In this document: one piece after another, positions 34,117-45,554 of the stretch
Layout: each line of letters begins with the position of its first letter
Position numbering within the stretch: the first letter of the stretch is position 1
Assembly (NCBI GenBank): GCA_020912385.1
Contig: CP087221.1
Location: forward strand, 1,054,001 to 1,118,000
DNA length: 64,000 nt
From: Neofusicoccum parvum
Taxonomy: Eukaryota; Ascomycota; Dothideomycetes; Botryosphaeriales; Botryosphaeriaceae
Reading direction: 5' to 3'
Made by a program: the position numbers and the translations under genes
Notes under the pieces: generated by a model
Seen by the model: only the letters and a program-made list of their open reading frames with translations
What the model was told of the DNA's origin: nothing
The model's database searches: none

Positions 34117-34858
34117 TTAGATGTTGCCAATCTCGTTGACAAAGTCGTCCAGCTCCTTCTTGGTGTCGGCGTACTTCTTGGCCATCTCCTCATACTTGGC
34201 CTCCCACTGGTCCCTCTCGGCCTCGAGGGCCTGCACCTTGCGCTCGTAGTGGCCTGCCCGTACGTCGGTCTGGCGGAGCCTGCGGGCAGCTTGTCAGCAT
34301 TGAGCGGGACACGTAGCGGAGTGGATGTAAGTGGAACGATAACGACGTCTGCAACGCGCACGCACGGAAACCAGAAACGCTTTGGGGTCAGGAAGGTGAC
34401 GTACTTCTCGTTCGTCTCGCGCAGGTTCTTGTCCGCCTCCTCAGCCTCCTCCTCGAGGAGCTGCACCCGCCTGGTCAGCGACTCGTTGTGGGTGCCTGCC
34501 TGGGTGCTCTCATCGGCGATGGCCTTGGTGTCCTTCAGGCTGCCCTCGAGCTTCTCGACCTCGCCCTCCAGCAGCTGGTTCTTGTGGGTGAGCGAGGTGA
34601 TCTCCTGCTCCTTGGCCAGGTTCTCCTGTTCCAGGCGCTTCTTGTCGGCGGACAGCTCGTCGACCTTGGCGGTGGCTTCGTCGCACTCGATGCGGAGGGC
34701 GTTCATGCGCTGTGCGGCAGCTGCTGTCAGCGCAGCTCATCCACGGATGGCGGCCGGGAGGCAGGGCGCGGGCGGGAGCGGGCGGGCGAGCTTGGGGTGC
34801 ACCCGCGGAGCCTGGAGGGGCAGAAGAGGGGTTGTCTCACCTTCTTGATGGCATCCAT
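34117..34858 (-). CDS. TPM1: Tropomyosin
   Basis: Three exons (34858-34841, 34709-34405, 34279-34117; 161 residues). The first exon is only MDAIKK. Joining gives a continuous heptad-repeat coiled coil with the fungal tropomyosin signatures KVDELSADKKRLEQENL, KEQEITSLTHKNQLLEGEVEKLE, EEEAEEADKNLRETNEKLRQTD and HYERKVQALEAERDQWE, ending DDFVNEIGNI. The length equals yeast Tpm2, so it should span four actin subunits. It stabilises formin-nucleated actin cables for polarised transport and cytokinesis. Both introns have phase-correct gtgag/gtacgt donors. It is divergent from the securin-like gene (440 bp between starts). Antisense ORFs across it are shadows of the repetitive coiled coil. Confidence 0.94.
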
Positions 34859-35298
34859 GGCGGGCGAAGGAGTGTGCGTTGATGTGCGTTGATGCGGGAG
34901 TGGTGCGCGGGGTGGCAGAGGCTGTAGGTGTGGTGGCAGAAGGAGATGGGCTGTGGTGGGGGAGCAGAAGGTAGCAGAAGGCAGTGCGTTGTTCGTCGCG
35001 GCGTGCTCCCTGGCCGCTGGCCGGGCGGTGTGAATGAAATCGCCAAGAGGCGCCCACAGCCCCTGCTCCTCCAGCCACTTTCACGACCCGCACGGCCGCG
35101 GCGACGCCGGCAGAACCACGGGACGCAGGCGGCCGCCGTGCGCGCTGCCATTGGCGCGCGATGCGTTGCTGCGCCAGCAAGCGCGAGCCGGCGCCTGTAA
35201 ACAGAGCCCTCCACCACCACCCGCCCTCCCGCCCGCCGCTCCGCGCATCCCCCACACCTCCAGACGCCGCCCGCCACGGACAACAGCGACCCGCAACA
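34859..35298. promoter_or_regulatory. Divergent promoter region of tropomyosin and the securin-like gene
   Basis: This is the 440-bp interval between opposed start codons. Overlapping long ORFs here (both strands, Arg/Pro/Ala-rich) do not carry a domain. No specific binding site was recognised. Confidence 0.45.
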
Positions 35299-36917
35299 AT
35301 GCTCGCCGCGCACGCAGACCAGGAGAATCTTGTCGCCTCGCACCAGCAGGCCGCCCTGGCAAAGCCGCTCAACGCCGGGACCCGCGCCTTTGGCGCAAAA
35401 ACACCTGCCAACAACAAGGCGCCCAAAACACCCTTCCGGGTCCCGCTCAACGACGAAAATGGCGCCACTCGCGCCGGGAAGACCGGTGCGAAGACGGCCG
35501 GGAAAGGCGCCGAGAACCAGCTGCAGCCTGCGGGCAAGAAAGGCAGCCAGGCAGACAGCAGCGCCTTCGTCACGCCTGCGGGTACGTCCCGCCACATGCG
35601 CAGCGGCGCGTTCGAGGCACAGGCTGACGTTCGTATTCAGGTCCCCGCATGCGCGCCCCGTTAGGCATGAAGACGACCAATGCCAAGGCAGCTGCCTTCG
35701 CAACCCCCGCGCCCCAGACCGAGCCGGGCTCGGAGAAGACTGGCGTGAAGAGCAGCGGTCCGCGACTTCGCCGCGCTAAGGTCAAGGTGCACCAAGCCTC
35801 GCCTGCCGTCGACATCGCCCACGATGGAGAGCGCGAGGTCGAGTTTATGCCGCCGCGCGAGATCCGTGAGCCTTCCCCGTCCTGTAGTCAGCTCCACCGG
35901 TGCGTTTAATGCTGATACGTATTCGCAGCGTTGGCCGATGATCCTGACGACTGGCCATCGGACATGAAGTACCCCCAATTCGAGGGGAAGAACTTGGTCC
36001 GTGGTATTTACCAGACTTACTACGATCCTGTGGGTGACGACGGTGTCCATCTATCGGACAAGCGCAATGCCGAGCACAAGGCCAAAGTCAACGCCAGACA
36101 CGAGGCCATGCTCCAGAGAAACCTTGAAGAGACCCTTGGTCCATTGACGGAGGAGGAGCGCGAAGTCTTTGGCTTTGCCCCTGCATCCAAGCCCGCGCCA
36201 AAGCCCCAGTCCGGCGCAGCATCTTCGGCTACCGTTGCGAGCACTTCGAGGCCCACAACAACCACTCGCAGGCCCCTTAGTGCGACATTGAAGCCACCCA
36301 CCCTGAGCTCCCGCAATGCCGTCTCTGCGCTGTCCAGCACTGCCGATCCCACCGCCTCTATGCGGGCTCATGTGCGTTCCCGGTCTGCCTTGTCCAGCGT
36401 TGCGCCTGCCACAACTGCACAGCCCCGTCGGAGGCCCACCGCAACCACGCCTCAACCCGCCAACCCCTCTGATATGAGGTTCCAGGCAGCAACTGCTGCC
36501 TCGCGCACCACACTGGGTTATGGCAAGGGCCGCACTGTCGGGACTTCTGTCCGCAAGCCTCTCGGCGTGTCGTCAGGAAACCAGCAGCGCTCCGCCAGCC
36601 AATCGGCAAGCATCCCCTCTCGCAGCGCCAGCACTGCCAGCACGCGCCCAGCCGTCCCAGCACGCTCTCGATCAGCCTGGGGCCGGCATGAGTCGGACAT
36701 GACTCTTGTCGCCTCGCAACCTGGTGCCCAGCCGAGCGACGAGAACGACGATCCGGAGATGGAGATGATTCGTGAGATGGCCATGCGCAACCTCTGCCTG
36801 GACGACGGCCTGGATGGGGATGACTGGTTCAGCCAGGCCCAAGCCGGCAACGGCACCCTGGGAGCTGGAATCGGAGATGATGATGAAGAATTCCAGTTCA
36901 CCATTCCCCAAATTTAG
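35299..36917 (+). CDS. Securin-like separase inhibitor (Cut2/Pds1-type)
   Basis: Three exons (35299-35581, 35641-35883, 35929-36917; 504 residues), all joins in phase. The N-terminus has HADQENLV, resembling a KEN-type degron, then KTPFRVPLNDEN and an RxxL (RAPLG, about 99-103) that could be a D-box. The key match is EREVEFMPP (about 158-166), the acidic-aromatic MPP segment found in fission yeast Cut2 (DIEYMPP), the separase-binding region. A short ordered-looking stretch follows (DDWPSDMKYPQFEGKNLV), then a long Ser/Thr/Pro/Arg-rich disordered region and an acidic end. Securin blocks separase until anaphase. Overall similarity is low, as is usual for this fast-evolving family, so the assignment rests on motif and architecture. 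The third exon's intron is only 45 bp, with a gtagtc donor. Confidence 0.65.
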
Positions 36918-38547
36918 GTGGCAAGAGTCACTTTTCACGATTAACGAACCTCACGGAGGGTCAGCGGGAGAGTCGGACGGGCTTGGACGACCTTTCTCGA
37001 TCGTCTAAACGCCTTGTCTTGCTTAGCTTCGCGTCCTCTCGTCACTTTCCTTTCTTTTTGTTCATGGATTCGGTCGGTCTGCGGGTAAACTTGGGATTAG
37101 GAAAATTGGGAATACCCCGGTCAAAGCAGCAGCAACACCGCTGCGACGGAACCACTCCTCTCCATATGGTCACTTGAGCCTTGAACAAGGAGGCTTGATG
37201 AGATGCTTTGGAGATACAAATTGGCGTTTAGTAAGGGATGTGGGACTGGTGTACGAATTACTAGACCAGCTTTTGGCTGTCTCGCTGAGTCGTTTTGTCT
37301 ACTGTAAACAATGTCTATTCTGCGTGCTTTAGTGCGTCGCATTTGAAAGCCCTGCTCTCGTTGATAGTCAGCAGTCTACACGTTCTGTCCTTCAGCTGCT
37401 CTCTGCCGTGTTTGACTCGGCTGATTGGTGTGGTCGAAAGTGAGCTTGATGGCCAAATCTGCAGTAAATTCACCATCCACCTTAGCAAAGGTAAACGTGT
37501 CACAACATTAAAAGCACACGGAGATTTCTCAAGCTTGGCTTATGTTTAAGACTTCATCTACCGCGTACGATTCAGCTTCTAGCTGTGCAATCCTACTGCT
37601 ATCGTAAGAGTCCCGAACCTGTACTTTGAACACGACTCCTCCTAATGACCAAGCCTATCCCTTTCGCCCGCAATGCACGCACATGCAACGACAAACACAA
37701 TCAGACAGCCGTTTGGTTGATCCGCGTCTTCTCACTCCATGTATTTACTTTCACTCGCAGACACCCTGGCCCCTGAAACTTGCTCCCCAAAGTCTCTGTG
37801 AAAACCGCTGGTCCGTTTGCGGTATCTCAGTTCCGAGCTAAAAGCAGGCCCACCTTTGATTTTATCATCAACATCAATAAATAAAACGGTCCTTTGTTCA
37901 AAATGCAGACTTGCTTTCTCTGTGTCATCTTCTCCAGCCATCCGCTTCCTTCTTTCTTCCTCCTGAAATCCAACCCAGCAGCAGGAACAACCCCTTCGCT
38001 ATAGCTGGCCCAAACAAGGTCCCCACTGCCCTTTCCCGAAGCCTTCCTTTATGAGTGAGTAAGAGCCAAAAAGAAGAGAAAAAACACTAGCAGCAAACGA
38101 AAAGGAAAAGGAAAAGGAAATATGGTGGGTCAGTTTTTGCAGTTCTGCGAGCTTTTGCAGATCCGTCACGTGAGAAGGAGAGTAGTGCCAGTAGTCAACG
38201 CGGCAGTAGAAAAATTCAAGAACTCCGTACCTGTGCCAGTCGCCATGCTTATTGAAACATAAACCAAGATGAAGCGGCAAAGAAAGGTTCAGAAAAAGAG
38301 ATTGAAAAAGCCAACTTATTTCGTGCTTTGATATTCGGCCCGCAGCATTTGAAATCCTGGAAGTGCTTGCAAGTGATCCAGGTGATTACCAGGAAAGATG
38401 CATCGTTTTTGTAGCGGTTGCCAAAAAATGACAGCCTGACAGCAGTGATTTGAAGGTTCGAGAAAATTCTGTGCAAATTTCCGGACTGGGAAAAGACAGC
38501 AGAAACAACTTCGGCGACTTTACGCTGGCGATGCTATCGTGCCATCG
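36918..38547. other. Intergenic interval between two convergent genes
   Basis: About 1.6 kb between the stop codons of the securin-like gene (plus) and the SWIB gene (minus). It is AT-richer than the genes, with short ORFs only. A GGAAAA tandem tract lies at 38098-38120. Nothing else was recognised; long 3' untranslated regions or a non-coding transcript are possible. Confidence 0.5.
38098..38120 (+). repeat. GGAAAA hexamer purine tract
   Basis: About four tandem GGAAAA-like units in non-coding sequence, a simple repeat. Confidence 0.7.
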
Positions 38548-39663
38548 TCACTCATCCACGGCGTAGAGATTCTGGTTCAGAATCTTGTTCATGGTGAACA
38601 TATGGACGCGGTCTTGCTTGAAGACGGCGCGCATGGGATCGTCACAACGGATTTGGCGTTTGTCTTGAGGGTCCTGAAGCCCCCTTTCCTTGACATATTC
38701 CCAAATTTTCTTGACGCACTGCGGGCGTGACAGTTGCGTTTCACCAAGAAGTTCGGACAAGGGTGGCGAGAGCAACATCGGTTTCTAGGAATTTGTGTCA
38801 GTGATCGATTGATTTGATGGTGATCTACAAGACTGAGAGACCAGGGATAGACTTACGTGGAAGCCTCCACTCCGCTTCACCTCCTTCTTGGATTCGCTGC
38901 CGCTGCCAAGCTCGCTGTCATCGTCCGAGTTGACCTTGGTCTTGCTCTTCTTCTTGCGAGTCTCGCCCTTCTTCTTGACGGGTGCCTTCCGCCTCGTGGC
39001 ACCGCCGCCACGGGTTGATCTGGCACGGCCGTTCTCCTCAGCTTGTAACCTAGCGGCAAACGCGGCATCGTCCTCGACAGATGTGCTCTTCTTGTGCTTC
39101 TTCTTGGGCGGAGTGGATGCGACATCCGAGAGCTCGGACTCTTCGACGTCCTCGTCGGGCTCTGCCCTCTTCTTGGACGAGGCGGGGGTGGACGTGCCGG
39201 AGCCGTCGTTTTGGGTGGATCCGTTGGTCGCAGGGACCGCGGCGGTGGGAGCAGGCTCGACGGTACCTGAGCCGGCGGCATCGGCCCCCACGCCGTTGCG
39301 CTCCGAGTTCACCTTGTCGAAGCGCGCAAGGATGAGGGCGGTGATGGCGTCCTGGGACACGGCTGCGTCAGCGTCCGCGCATCTTGGGAGATGTGGGTGA
39401 GGGTGCCGAATGCAGCAGAGGAGGCGCAGGACTCAACCGGTAACTCACCTTCTCGGGGGCTATGTCATGGTCCACGCGCACCTGCAGGCCCTTGCGGATC
39501 CGCTTGGCGGAGACGGTGTTCAAGTCGCTGTGGGCGAGGATATCATCGATGATGACGGTGTAGGACGCTTCGACCTCGGGCGGGACTAGATGGGCAGGGC
39601 GTCGCGTGAGCGGTCTGGACCCGGGGTGATCAATTGAGGGTGAGGGACCACTTACGAGGCATG
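38548..39663 (-). CDS. DEK_C plus SWIB/MDM2-domain chromatin protein (Uaf30-like)
   Basis: Four exons (39663-39657, 39585-39449, 39351-38857, 38784-38548; 291 residues). The first exon is 7 nt (ATGCCTC) with a gtaagt donor; the joins restore MPLPPEVEASY, APEKDAITAL and GGFHKPMLL. Residues about 5-60 form a DEK_C-type helical domain (YTVIIDDILAHSDLNTVSAKRIRKGL). A Ser/Lys/Glu-rich linker with nuclear-localisation-like PPKKKHKK and KKKGETRKKK follows. The last 79 residues are a SWIB domain (KPMLLSPPLSELLGETQLSRP, IWEYVKERGLQDPQDKRQI, YAVDE). This architecture matches yeast Uaf30/Tri1-type proteins; Uaf30 is part of the RNA polymerase I upstream activating factor, but chromatin roles are equally possible. 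A gene symbol is withheld for that reason. Confidence 0.88.
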
Positions 39664-40554
39664 TTTGCGGGGGGTCGGTGAATGCCGGGGTGCGGTGGGC
39701 GAGCTCGTGGCGTGCAGGCGGGTGTGGGCGCTCTCAAGCTGGGCAAGAGCTGCGCGGAGGTTTTGCGATGGTGCTCGGAGGTGACGCGCTCCTCTCGCAG
39801 CGCTTGGGGACGGCAGAGCGCGGCGCTTCTCTCGCAGCGGACGGCGCGTCGGATTGGACGGTGCTCTGGCTGGGCTGGGGCTCGCAGCGGGCTCGCAGCG
39901 GGCACGGCAGCTGCGGGCGGAGGGCTGGGCGCGGAGCTGGCGGGCGGCTGGCTTCGGGGGTCGCACAGGCGGGCGTGCACTGCGGGAGCGTGGTGGATGT
40001 GCGGGCGGACTGGAGCTGTCGATGTCGATCCGGAAGAGGGAATCGTGATGCTGGCCGGGATGACTAAGCCGCGCCCTGAGACTGCTTGCTGGCCGCGCTG
40101 GACACCTGGACAGCCGGCAGTCCTGTCCGCACCGCTAGCAGCGCACGCCCAGCCGTCTCATGTGACGGCAAAGACGTGTCTCACTCTGCGGCTCCGCGCC
40201 GCCATCACGCGCATGTTCCTGCAGCCCGCGCTGTGCGGACCAAGCCGCCAGCGGATGCTCGCAGCGGCCCTCTTGCTCGCGGACGCACCCGTGCTGCGTC
40301 CCGCTGCACCGCCGCCGCGCTAGGCGCCTGCTCGCCTTTGACGCCGTCAAAAACACTTCACGGGCGACGCAGATATAGTAGGCGTGCATTGATGCAGTCA
40401 GGAACGTCCAGCGCGCGGGCAGCCCCGCCGCCAATCACCGTCCCGCCCGTCGCCTAACCGACTGTCAAGGAAAGCTTAACGCCGTCCGCCAGGACATGTG
40501 CCAAAGATAAAGACGCCTCACGCTATGCAACCGGTGATACCTGTACCCCCCTCT
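39664..40554. other. GC-rich interval between the SWIB gene and RCY1
   Basis: About 0.9 kb holding the promoter of the SWIB gene and the 3' flank of RCY1. Long Arg/Ala/Gly-rich ORFs on both strands are composition artefacts. Confidence 0.5.
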
Positions 40555-43376
40555 TCACATGACAACGCACCCAATGCCGTACATGGCCCGCTCCACGTCC
40601 TTCTTCACCACAAACCAGTCCGCCCTGCGCTCCGCGAACTCGTACACTTCTTCGGTGCGGAAAATCCCATGGTACCGATCACCATCCGCAATCACCGTGG
40701 CAATCTCCTTTGCGTCGTTTGCAGATATCAGGTATATCTGCGAGAGCTCCCTGAGCGCGAGGAAGTACTCCGTCAGCGACTTGTTCCTGAGCGTCACAAT
40801 GTACGAGTGGTACGCATTGGTGTCACTGCTAGCCGTCAGCATCCGGAGTGCGAGCAAAACCAGCGCCACTTACCTGATCAGTCTAATGGCGCCGTCAATG
40901 CTGATGCGCTGCCGCTTGATGTGCTTGCAAAGGGCCGTGAAGAGACGCAGCCCGACTTCCTGGTTAAACACGTCCAGCATGTTCTTGTCCGTGCTGCCTA
41001 CCAGCATGTTGATGTGCGACGATACGAGCTCGATAATTCTGCGTGCTGTGGTGCTTGGGCCGACATCCGACATCTGTGCTGCGGCTTCGAGTGCCGTCCC
41101 GGCGCCGGGGTTGAAGTCTGTTGGTGCCTGTGTGGTCGCGCAGAGGTACTCTACTTCGTCCATTAGAACGTCGATGCCCTTATTCAACCCCGCAGCCACT
41201 CGTTCATCAAGCATCTGCTCAAATCGTTTCTTCTCCTTGGCTGCCGGGCTGAGGAATTCGTCGCTTTCTACGAGCCGCGTTCCCACCAATTCTTGTGCGT
41301 AGAAAACTTCGACCATCTGCTGGATTAAGTCCCCTACGTTTACTAGCTCCAAAAACGTGACCAACGGTTGGACGCCTGGTTGATCGTGCTCACTAACTTC
41401 CCGCGGATTGTACTTTGAGAGGTGATCGATGGCCTTGTCGAACCCGATCTTAACGTGCCCGGACCCGAGAATTTGCAGCAGTGCAACGAAGATAGTCTCA
41501 CACTGCTCCTTCGACTCGGCTCCTGACTGACCTCCCATGCGAGACATCATTGCTACACGCTCCAGACTGGCCTTTGCGAGATGTACGAGCTTCAACGCCA
41601 CTTCTATGCTGAAGAGCGACTTGATGCCTTCCAGGCGAGAATTCATGATAGCCGTTTTCGCTGCGAGCTCCGAGGTGGGTGCCATTGAGCCAGGGCGGGG
41701 GCTACCGGAACGCTCGATCGGGACAGGGGTAGATGATCTCGATGAGGTCTTGAGGCTGTCCCTATCCCCATTCATCGAGGCTTGATCTGCAGGTTTGCTG
41801 GAAGACGCAAACGGCATGACATTGACGGGCATCATAATGACCTTCTTGAACGACGTCAGGAAGTCCCGCTTCGCCACTTGCCGGTTGACATTCGCCATGA
41901 AGAATGACTCTGTTGAGGCTTCTTGATCTTGCAGTGCCTTCTCCCAGACCTCGACTTCTAGGTTGGCCTTTTCCTTGAAGAAATCAAGCTCGTCCTGTAG
42001 ATATAGGTCGATGTGTTGCTCAAAGCACCGCGAAACGATGCGATGAGCCTCCTCTTTAAATGTGGATTCCGACACCTTGGATGGTTGTAATGAGGCCTCG
42101 AATCGTAGAGCTTGTTCAAATATCCCGGACACAGCCTTCAGGTACGATTCGATATTGCGTTCGTGGGCTTCGTCCAGTAGCGGATTGATGTACTCCGAAA
42201 TTACGTCTTCTCCTATTCTTTCTAAGAAAGGGATCATGACATCGATGGAAGGAGGAAACACCCGGTCAATGACGATAGCCTGCTCATTGAGTGCTATCGC
42301 CAAATTCTGGAAGAAAGTCTGAGAAGGCTTGAGTGATATGCTGTCAGCCGATAGGCTGGTGTCTAGGCAATCCAACGGATCACCTAGCCTCTCCTTATGA
42401 ACCATCAGAGGATGATTGTGTATGAAGCTGTCGATGGCTGCTGCACCACCATTTAGGGTAACCAGGACCTGGGCGTACTTCTTCATCCGGCCATCAATGT
42501 CCTTTGCTTCGTAGCCCTGCTCGAACTCGCGCAGCGCAGCGTTCTCGAACAAGCCCATCATAGTGTCGAGCCTCTCCTCTCTCTGCATCCAACCCTGAGC
42601 ACAATCACTCCGGGCGAAGACCTTGATCTGCGCTAGCATCTTTGCCTGCTGCTCGGGATCTCTGAAAAAGCGGAATAAGACTGGGTCCATGTGGCTCCGG
42701 GACTTGGCCAGATCGAAATAGTAGGGTGCCAAAGCCCCGTAGACTTTTCCAAACTCCTGACGCGCAAAACCCCGTATAGAGCGAACGTTGGATAGAACGC
42801 TAAGCGCGAACTCCGGGTCACGGTAGTTCACGCTTGAGGGCTCGATGGAGCTGAAACCGCTGTCCATGGTACCTTTCCGTGTGCGGGTGGGAAGCTCGTG
42901 TGAGCTCCGCAGCTTCTCCTCCTCTACCCCGGCGTCGAATAATGTAGTTCCGCCGCCGCCGGCAAGACCATTGACACTGCCGTTGAGCATGGCACCTGTC
43001 CGCAGAGCCTCTTCCGCTTCTTTTGACCGCTGTGCTTCGAGCTTCCTCTTCATTGCGTCCTCCCAACGCTTCCTCGCCTCCTGGTCATTCCAGCAGCCCA
43101 TGCTTTTGAGACGTTGTATCCAGCGGGTATCGTCGTACACCATCTCCCGCATCCGTTTGGAGGCGCGGGCAAAGCGGATCATGTCGGGCACAGGAAGGTA
43201 GTCCAGGATGGTGGCAATAAGCTCTGCGGCACATCAGAAGGAGTATGAGGGTGCAGCGACCACGCCGTACCTGCTGGCAGCACTGGTTTGGAGCTGATCA
43301 TTTGCGTCGCGCGCAGCGACGAGAGAACGTCCTGGCGGGACGCGCCCACCACTGACTGTCGCGTGAAAGAGGACAT
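40555..43376 (-). CDS. RCY1: Recyclin-1, F-box protein with Sec10-like domain
   Basis: Three exons (43376-43271, 43223-40874, 40825-40555; 908 residues). Joining the first two gives an F-box at about residues 33-75 (KPVLPAELIATILDYLPVPDMIRFARASKRMREMVYDD split over the junction). The rest is a long alpha-helical Sec10/exocyst-like region with SNVRSIRGFARQEFGKVYG, EEERLDTMMGLFENAALREFEQGYE-like and LEGIKSLFSIEVALKLVH blocks. Introns are 47 and 48 bp, with gtacgg and gtaagt donors. Rcy1 recycles plasma-membrane SNAREs and binds Ypt31/32-type Rab GTPases. The fission yeast homologue is Pof6. The small ORFs on the plus strand within it are shadows. Confidence 0.88.
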
Positions 43377-44114
43377 TGTCGTAAGTCGTGAAAGGTCTCC
43401 TCAAATTCAGATCATAACTCGTGGAGGCGACGGTGGCGACTCCGGGACCCGCGCGGGGAGTTGCGCAAAGGGGGCGGCGGTGCTGTTGCGTTCGAGGTTG
43501 CGGGAGTGTGAGGGGAGCTCGCTGGTGTCTGGGGGAAGGCCGAAGGCCCCCGCTGAGGGTCAGTGACGCCACCGACCAATGAGAACGCCGCGCCGCGAGC
43601 CATGGAATTTGCACATGGGAAATGGAATGGCCGCTTGCAAATTGTAGAAGACCATCATGTGCAGCCCAGGTCCTTTGCATCTCGCCCGCTTCTGTGTATT
43701 TGAATCGTGAGCTTGTACGACTCGTGTTGCTGGCCGGGGTCAAGATGTTTATCCTCGCAGATCAGGCAGGACAAAACCACTTCAGTAAACCCGCATGTAA
43801 GCGTAACTGTCTGTCCAAGAATTTATTCTCAACGATTTAGGGTGGAATTCCTTGCCCGTTTTTTATTGTACAGAAATCTCCAATGGCTCGTAAAACAGCA
43901 CAAAGCCACCGCATCCTCTATCAAGAGTGTTATGCACCAATTCCTCCTCTCTCCACGCGTTATTGCTAGAAAGAAGCGCTCTCCGATCCCGCTGCATAAA
44001 GACGTTGCTTGGAGCACATTGAGCTGAGTTTGTTGACTGGCATACTGCGTGATCTTCCGCCTGGTCTCTGGTCTTTTTGCCCACATCGGGGCTTCCAATA
44101 AGGCCTACACTCAC
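43377..44114. other. Intergenic interval between RCY1 and MRPL34
   Basis: It holds the promoter of RCY1 and the 3' flank of the bL34m gene. Short overlapping ORFs only, and nothing else was recognised. Confidence 0.5.
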
Positions 44115-44576
44115 TCAATGACTGAGAGTGGTCCTCCCCTTTGCCTTCCTCCTCTTCAGCGTGGCCCTGCCTTTCCGTGTCCGTATCCGGCTCAGGAAAC
44201 CGTGGCGCCTCTTGCGGACCAGGTTGGTGGGCTTGTACGTGTCTCTCGGGCCATTGCGCACCTGAATGCCTTGAAGGGCCGGGTGGGTCGAAATCTTTGG
44301 AAGCACGTCGGGGGCGTCTGCTGCTGCGGTGGCCGCCGAGGTCTGTGAAGGTTGAGCGATCGCAGCGCTGCTGGTAGGGGGCAATTGCGGCCGTCTGGGA
44401 GAGAGGATGGATATCGAGCGGAGCCTGCGCCGATCGTCAGTAGGTATTTACCAGGTGCAATGCTCACGGAAGCACCCATACTGTTGAACTGCGGCGAAGG
44501 TGGGACGCGATGTCGACGCAAGCGGCGTCGCAATGGAGGGACGCGCGACCGTCCTCAAGCAGCGGAAGCACTGCAT
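44115..44576 (-). CDS. MRPL34: Mitochondrial large-ribosomal-subunit protein bL34m
   Basis: Two exons (44576-44476 and 44424-44115; 136 residues). The C-terminal part [40 protein letters not shown] holds the entire bL34 core, basic and unmistakable (only part is quoted here as family blocks [11 protein letters not shown] and [13 protein letters not shown]). The N-terminal exon [18 protein letters not shown] is a typical mitochondrial targeting sequence. The join needs an unusual donor (gtgctt) in a 51-bp intron that has a good branch site (ctactgac) and gcgcag acceptor; the more consensus gtgagc eight bases on would be out of phase. The exon 1 boundary is therefore the least certain part. It is divergent from RPA14, with 228 bp between starts. 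Confidence 0.85.
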
Positions 44577-44804
44577 GGTCGGCGGATGATATGAATGGCG
44601 GGGAGAGGGAGGATGGCTTGAGCGGTGGTGCGAGCAGCGAGATGCCGCAAATCAGCGCGGCTTGAACCTGAAGCTCGGCCAGCCGCCGCGTTGCGAAGGC
44701 GGTGGCAGAATCTTTTTGGCGTTCCCTTCCCTCGCGCCCAAAATTCAACCTCGCCCGCGGCATCGCTCTTTCTCTCGCTACCCTATCCTTCACGTTCTTA
44801 CAAA
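44577..44804. promoter_or_regulatory. Compact divergent promoter of MRPL34 and RPA14
   Basis: Only 228 bp separate the two start codons. A pyrimidine-rich leader (tttctctcgctaccctatcc) precedes the RPA14 start. The pairing of a mitochondrial ribosome gene with a Pol I subunit gene suggests growth-linked co-expression, which is inference. Confidence 0.45.
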
Positions 44805-45329
44805 ATGAGCTTCCAGGCATATCCTCCCCACGTCACTCTGCGCGACAAGCCTCTGTCTGTCGATGCTGCCCAGGAGCTGATTGCAAATCACCTACAAGCC
44901 TCCAAATCTTCCGCACATTTGCACCCCGATGCTCTTATCAGCACCTCCGGTGTCGAATTCGCCCCCTCCGGCGGTGCGCAGGGAGGAATCATTCTACACC
45001 ATCTACGAAGGGTCGAAGCTAGCCTGAGGGGCGAGGTTCTGAAGCCCGAGATTTCTGAAGTGTCTAACGACCTGGTGCTGGACGAGATGATCGGCGAAAC
45101 GGAAAAGCAAATACAGACCGAACATGAACAAGAAGGGGATGGAACCGAAGTAGGCGAGCTGGGTCAGCGGTCAAACTTCGTCGCTGATGATGGAGAGATT
45201 CCCGAAGTCACGGCAGAGGACAGCAACAGCACAGTCGACAAGGAGGCACGCAAGAAGGCGAAGAAGGAGCGTGCGCGCCAACAAAAACTCGAGAAGGAAA
45301 TCAAGAAAAAGAGGAAGAATGAAGCATAA
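44805..45329 (+). CDS. RPA14: RNA polymerase I subunit Rpa14 (Ker1-like)
   Basis: Single exon of 174 residues. The N-terminal half (FQAYPPHVTLRDKPLSVDAAQELIANHL, then ALISTSGVEF and IILHHLRRVEASLRGE) follows the yeast Rpa14 pattern of a PxHV start, a helix, a disordered insert and a final LxRIxxxLxG helix. The second half is acidic, then strongly basic with a coiled tail (KEARKKAKKERARQQKLEKE). Rpa14 pairs with Rpa43 in the Pol I stalk. The identity rests on pattern resemblance to a divergent small family. The start is the first ATG after the pyrimidine-rich leader; the frame runs on upstream but without a conserved block. Confidence 0.6.
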   Translation: MSFQAYPPHVTLRDKPLSVDAAQELIANHLQASKSSAHLHPDALISTSGVEFAPSGGAQGGIILHHLRRVEASLRGEVLKPEISEVSNDLVLDEMIGETEKQIQTEHEQEGDGTEVGELGQRSNFVADDGEIPEVTAEDSNSTVDKEARKKAKKERARQQKLEKEIKKKRKNEA

Positions 45330-45554
45330 TTGGGCACACCTTGCGATGGGACAATCAAGCCGAAGCGACAGGATTACTTCACGCGCATCAAGAGTAAATC
45401 GAGGCACGACAATATTCATCATTCTATTTCGGCACAGGGCCTAAAGATGGCATCAAGCCATCATATCGGGGGGCGTCCCCGGTTCAATCATCTACACCCT
45501 ACCAAGTGGAACGCCGCATATGCACTTTTCCTGGATCGGCCGTACTCCGAATTC

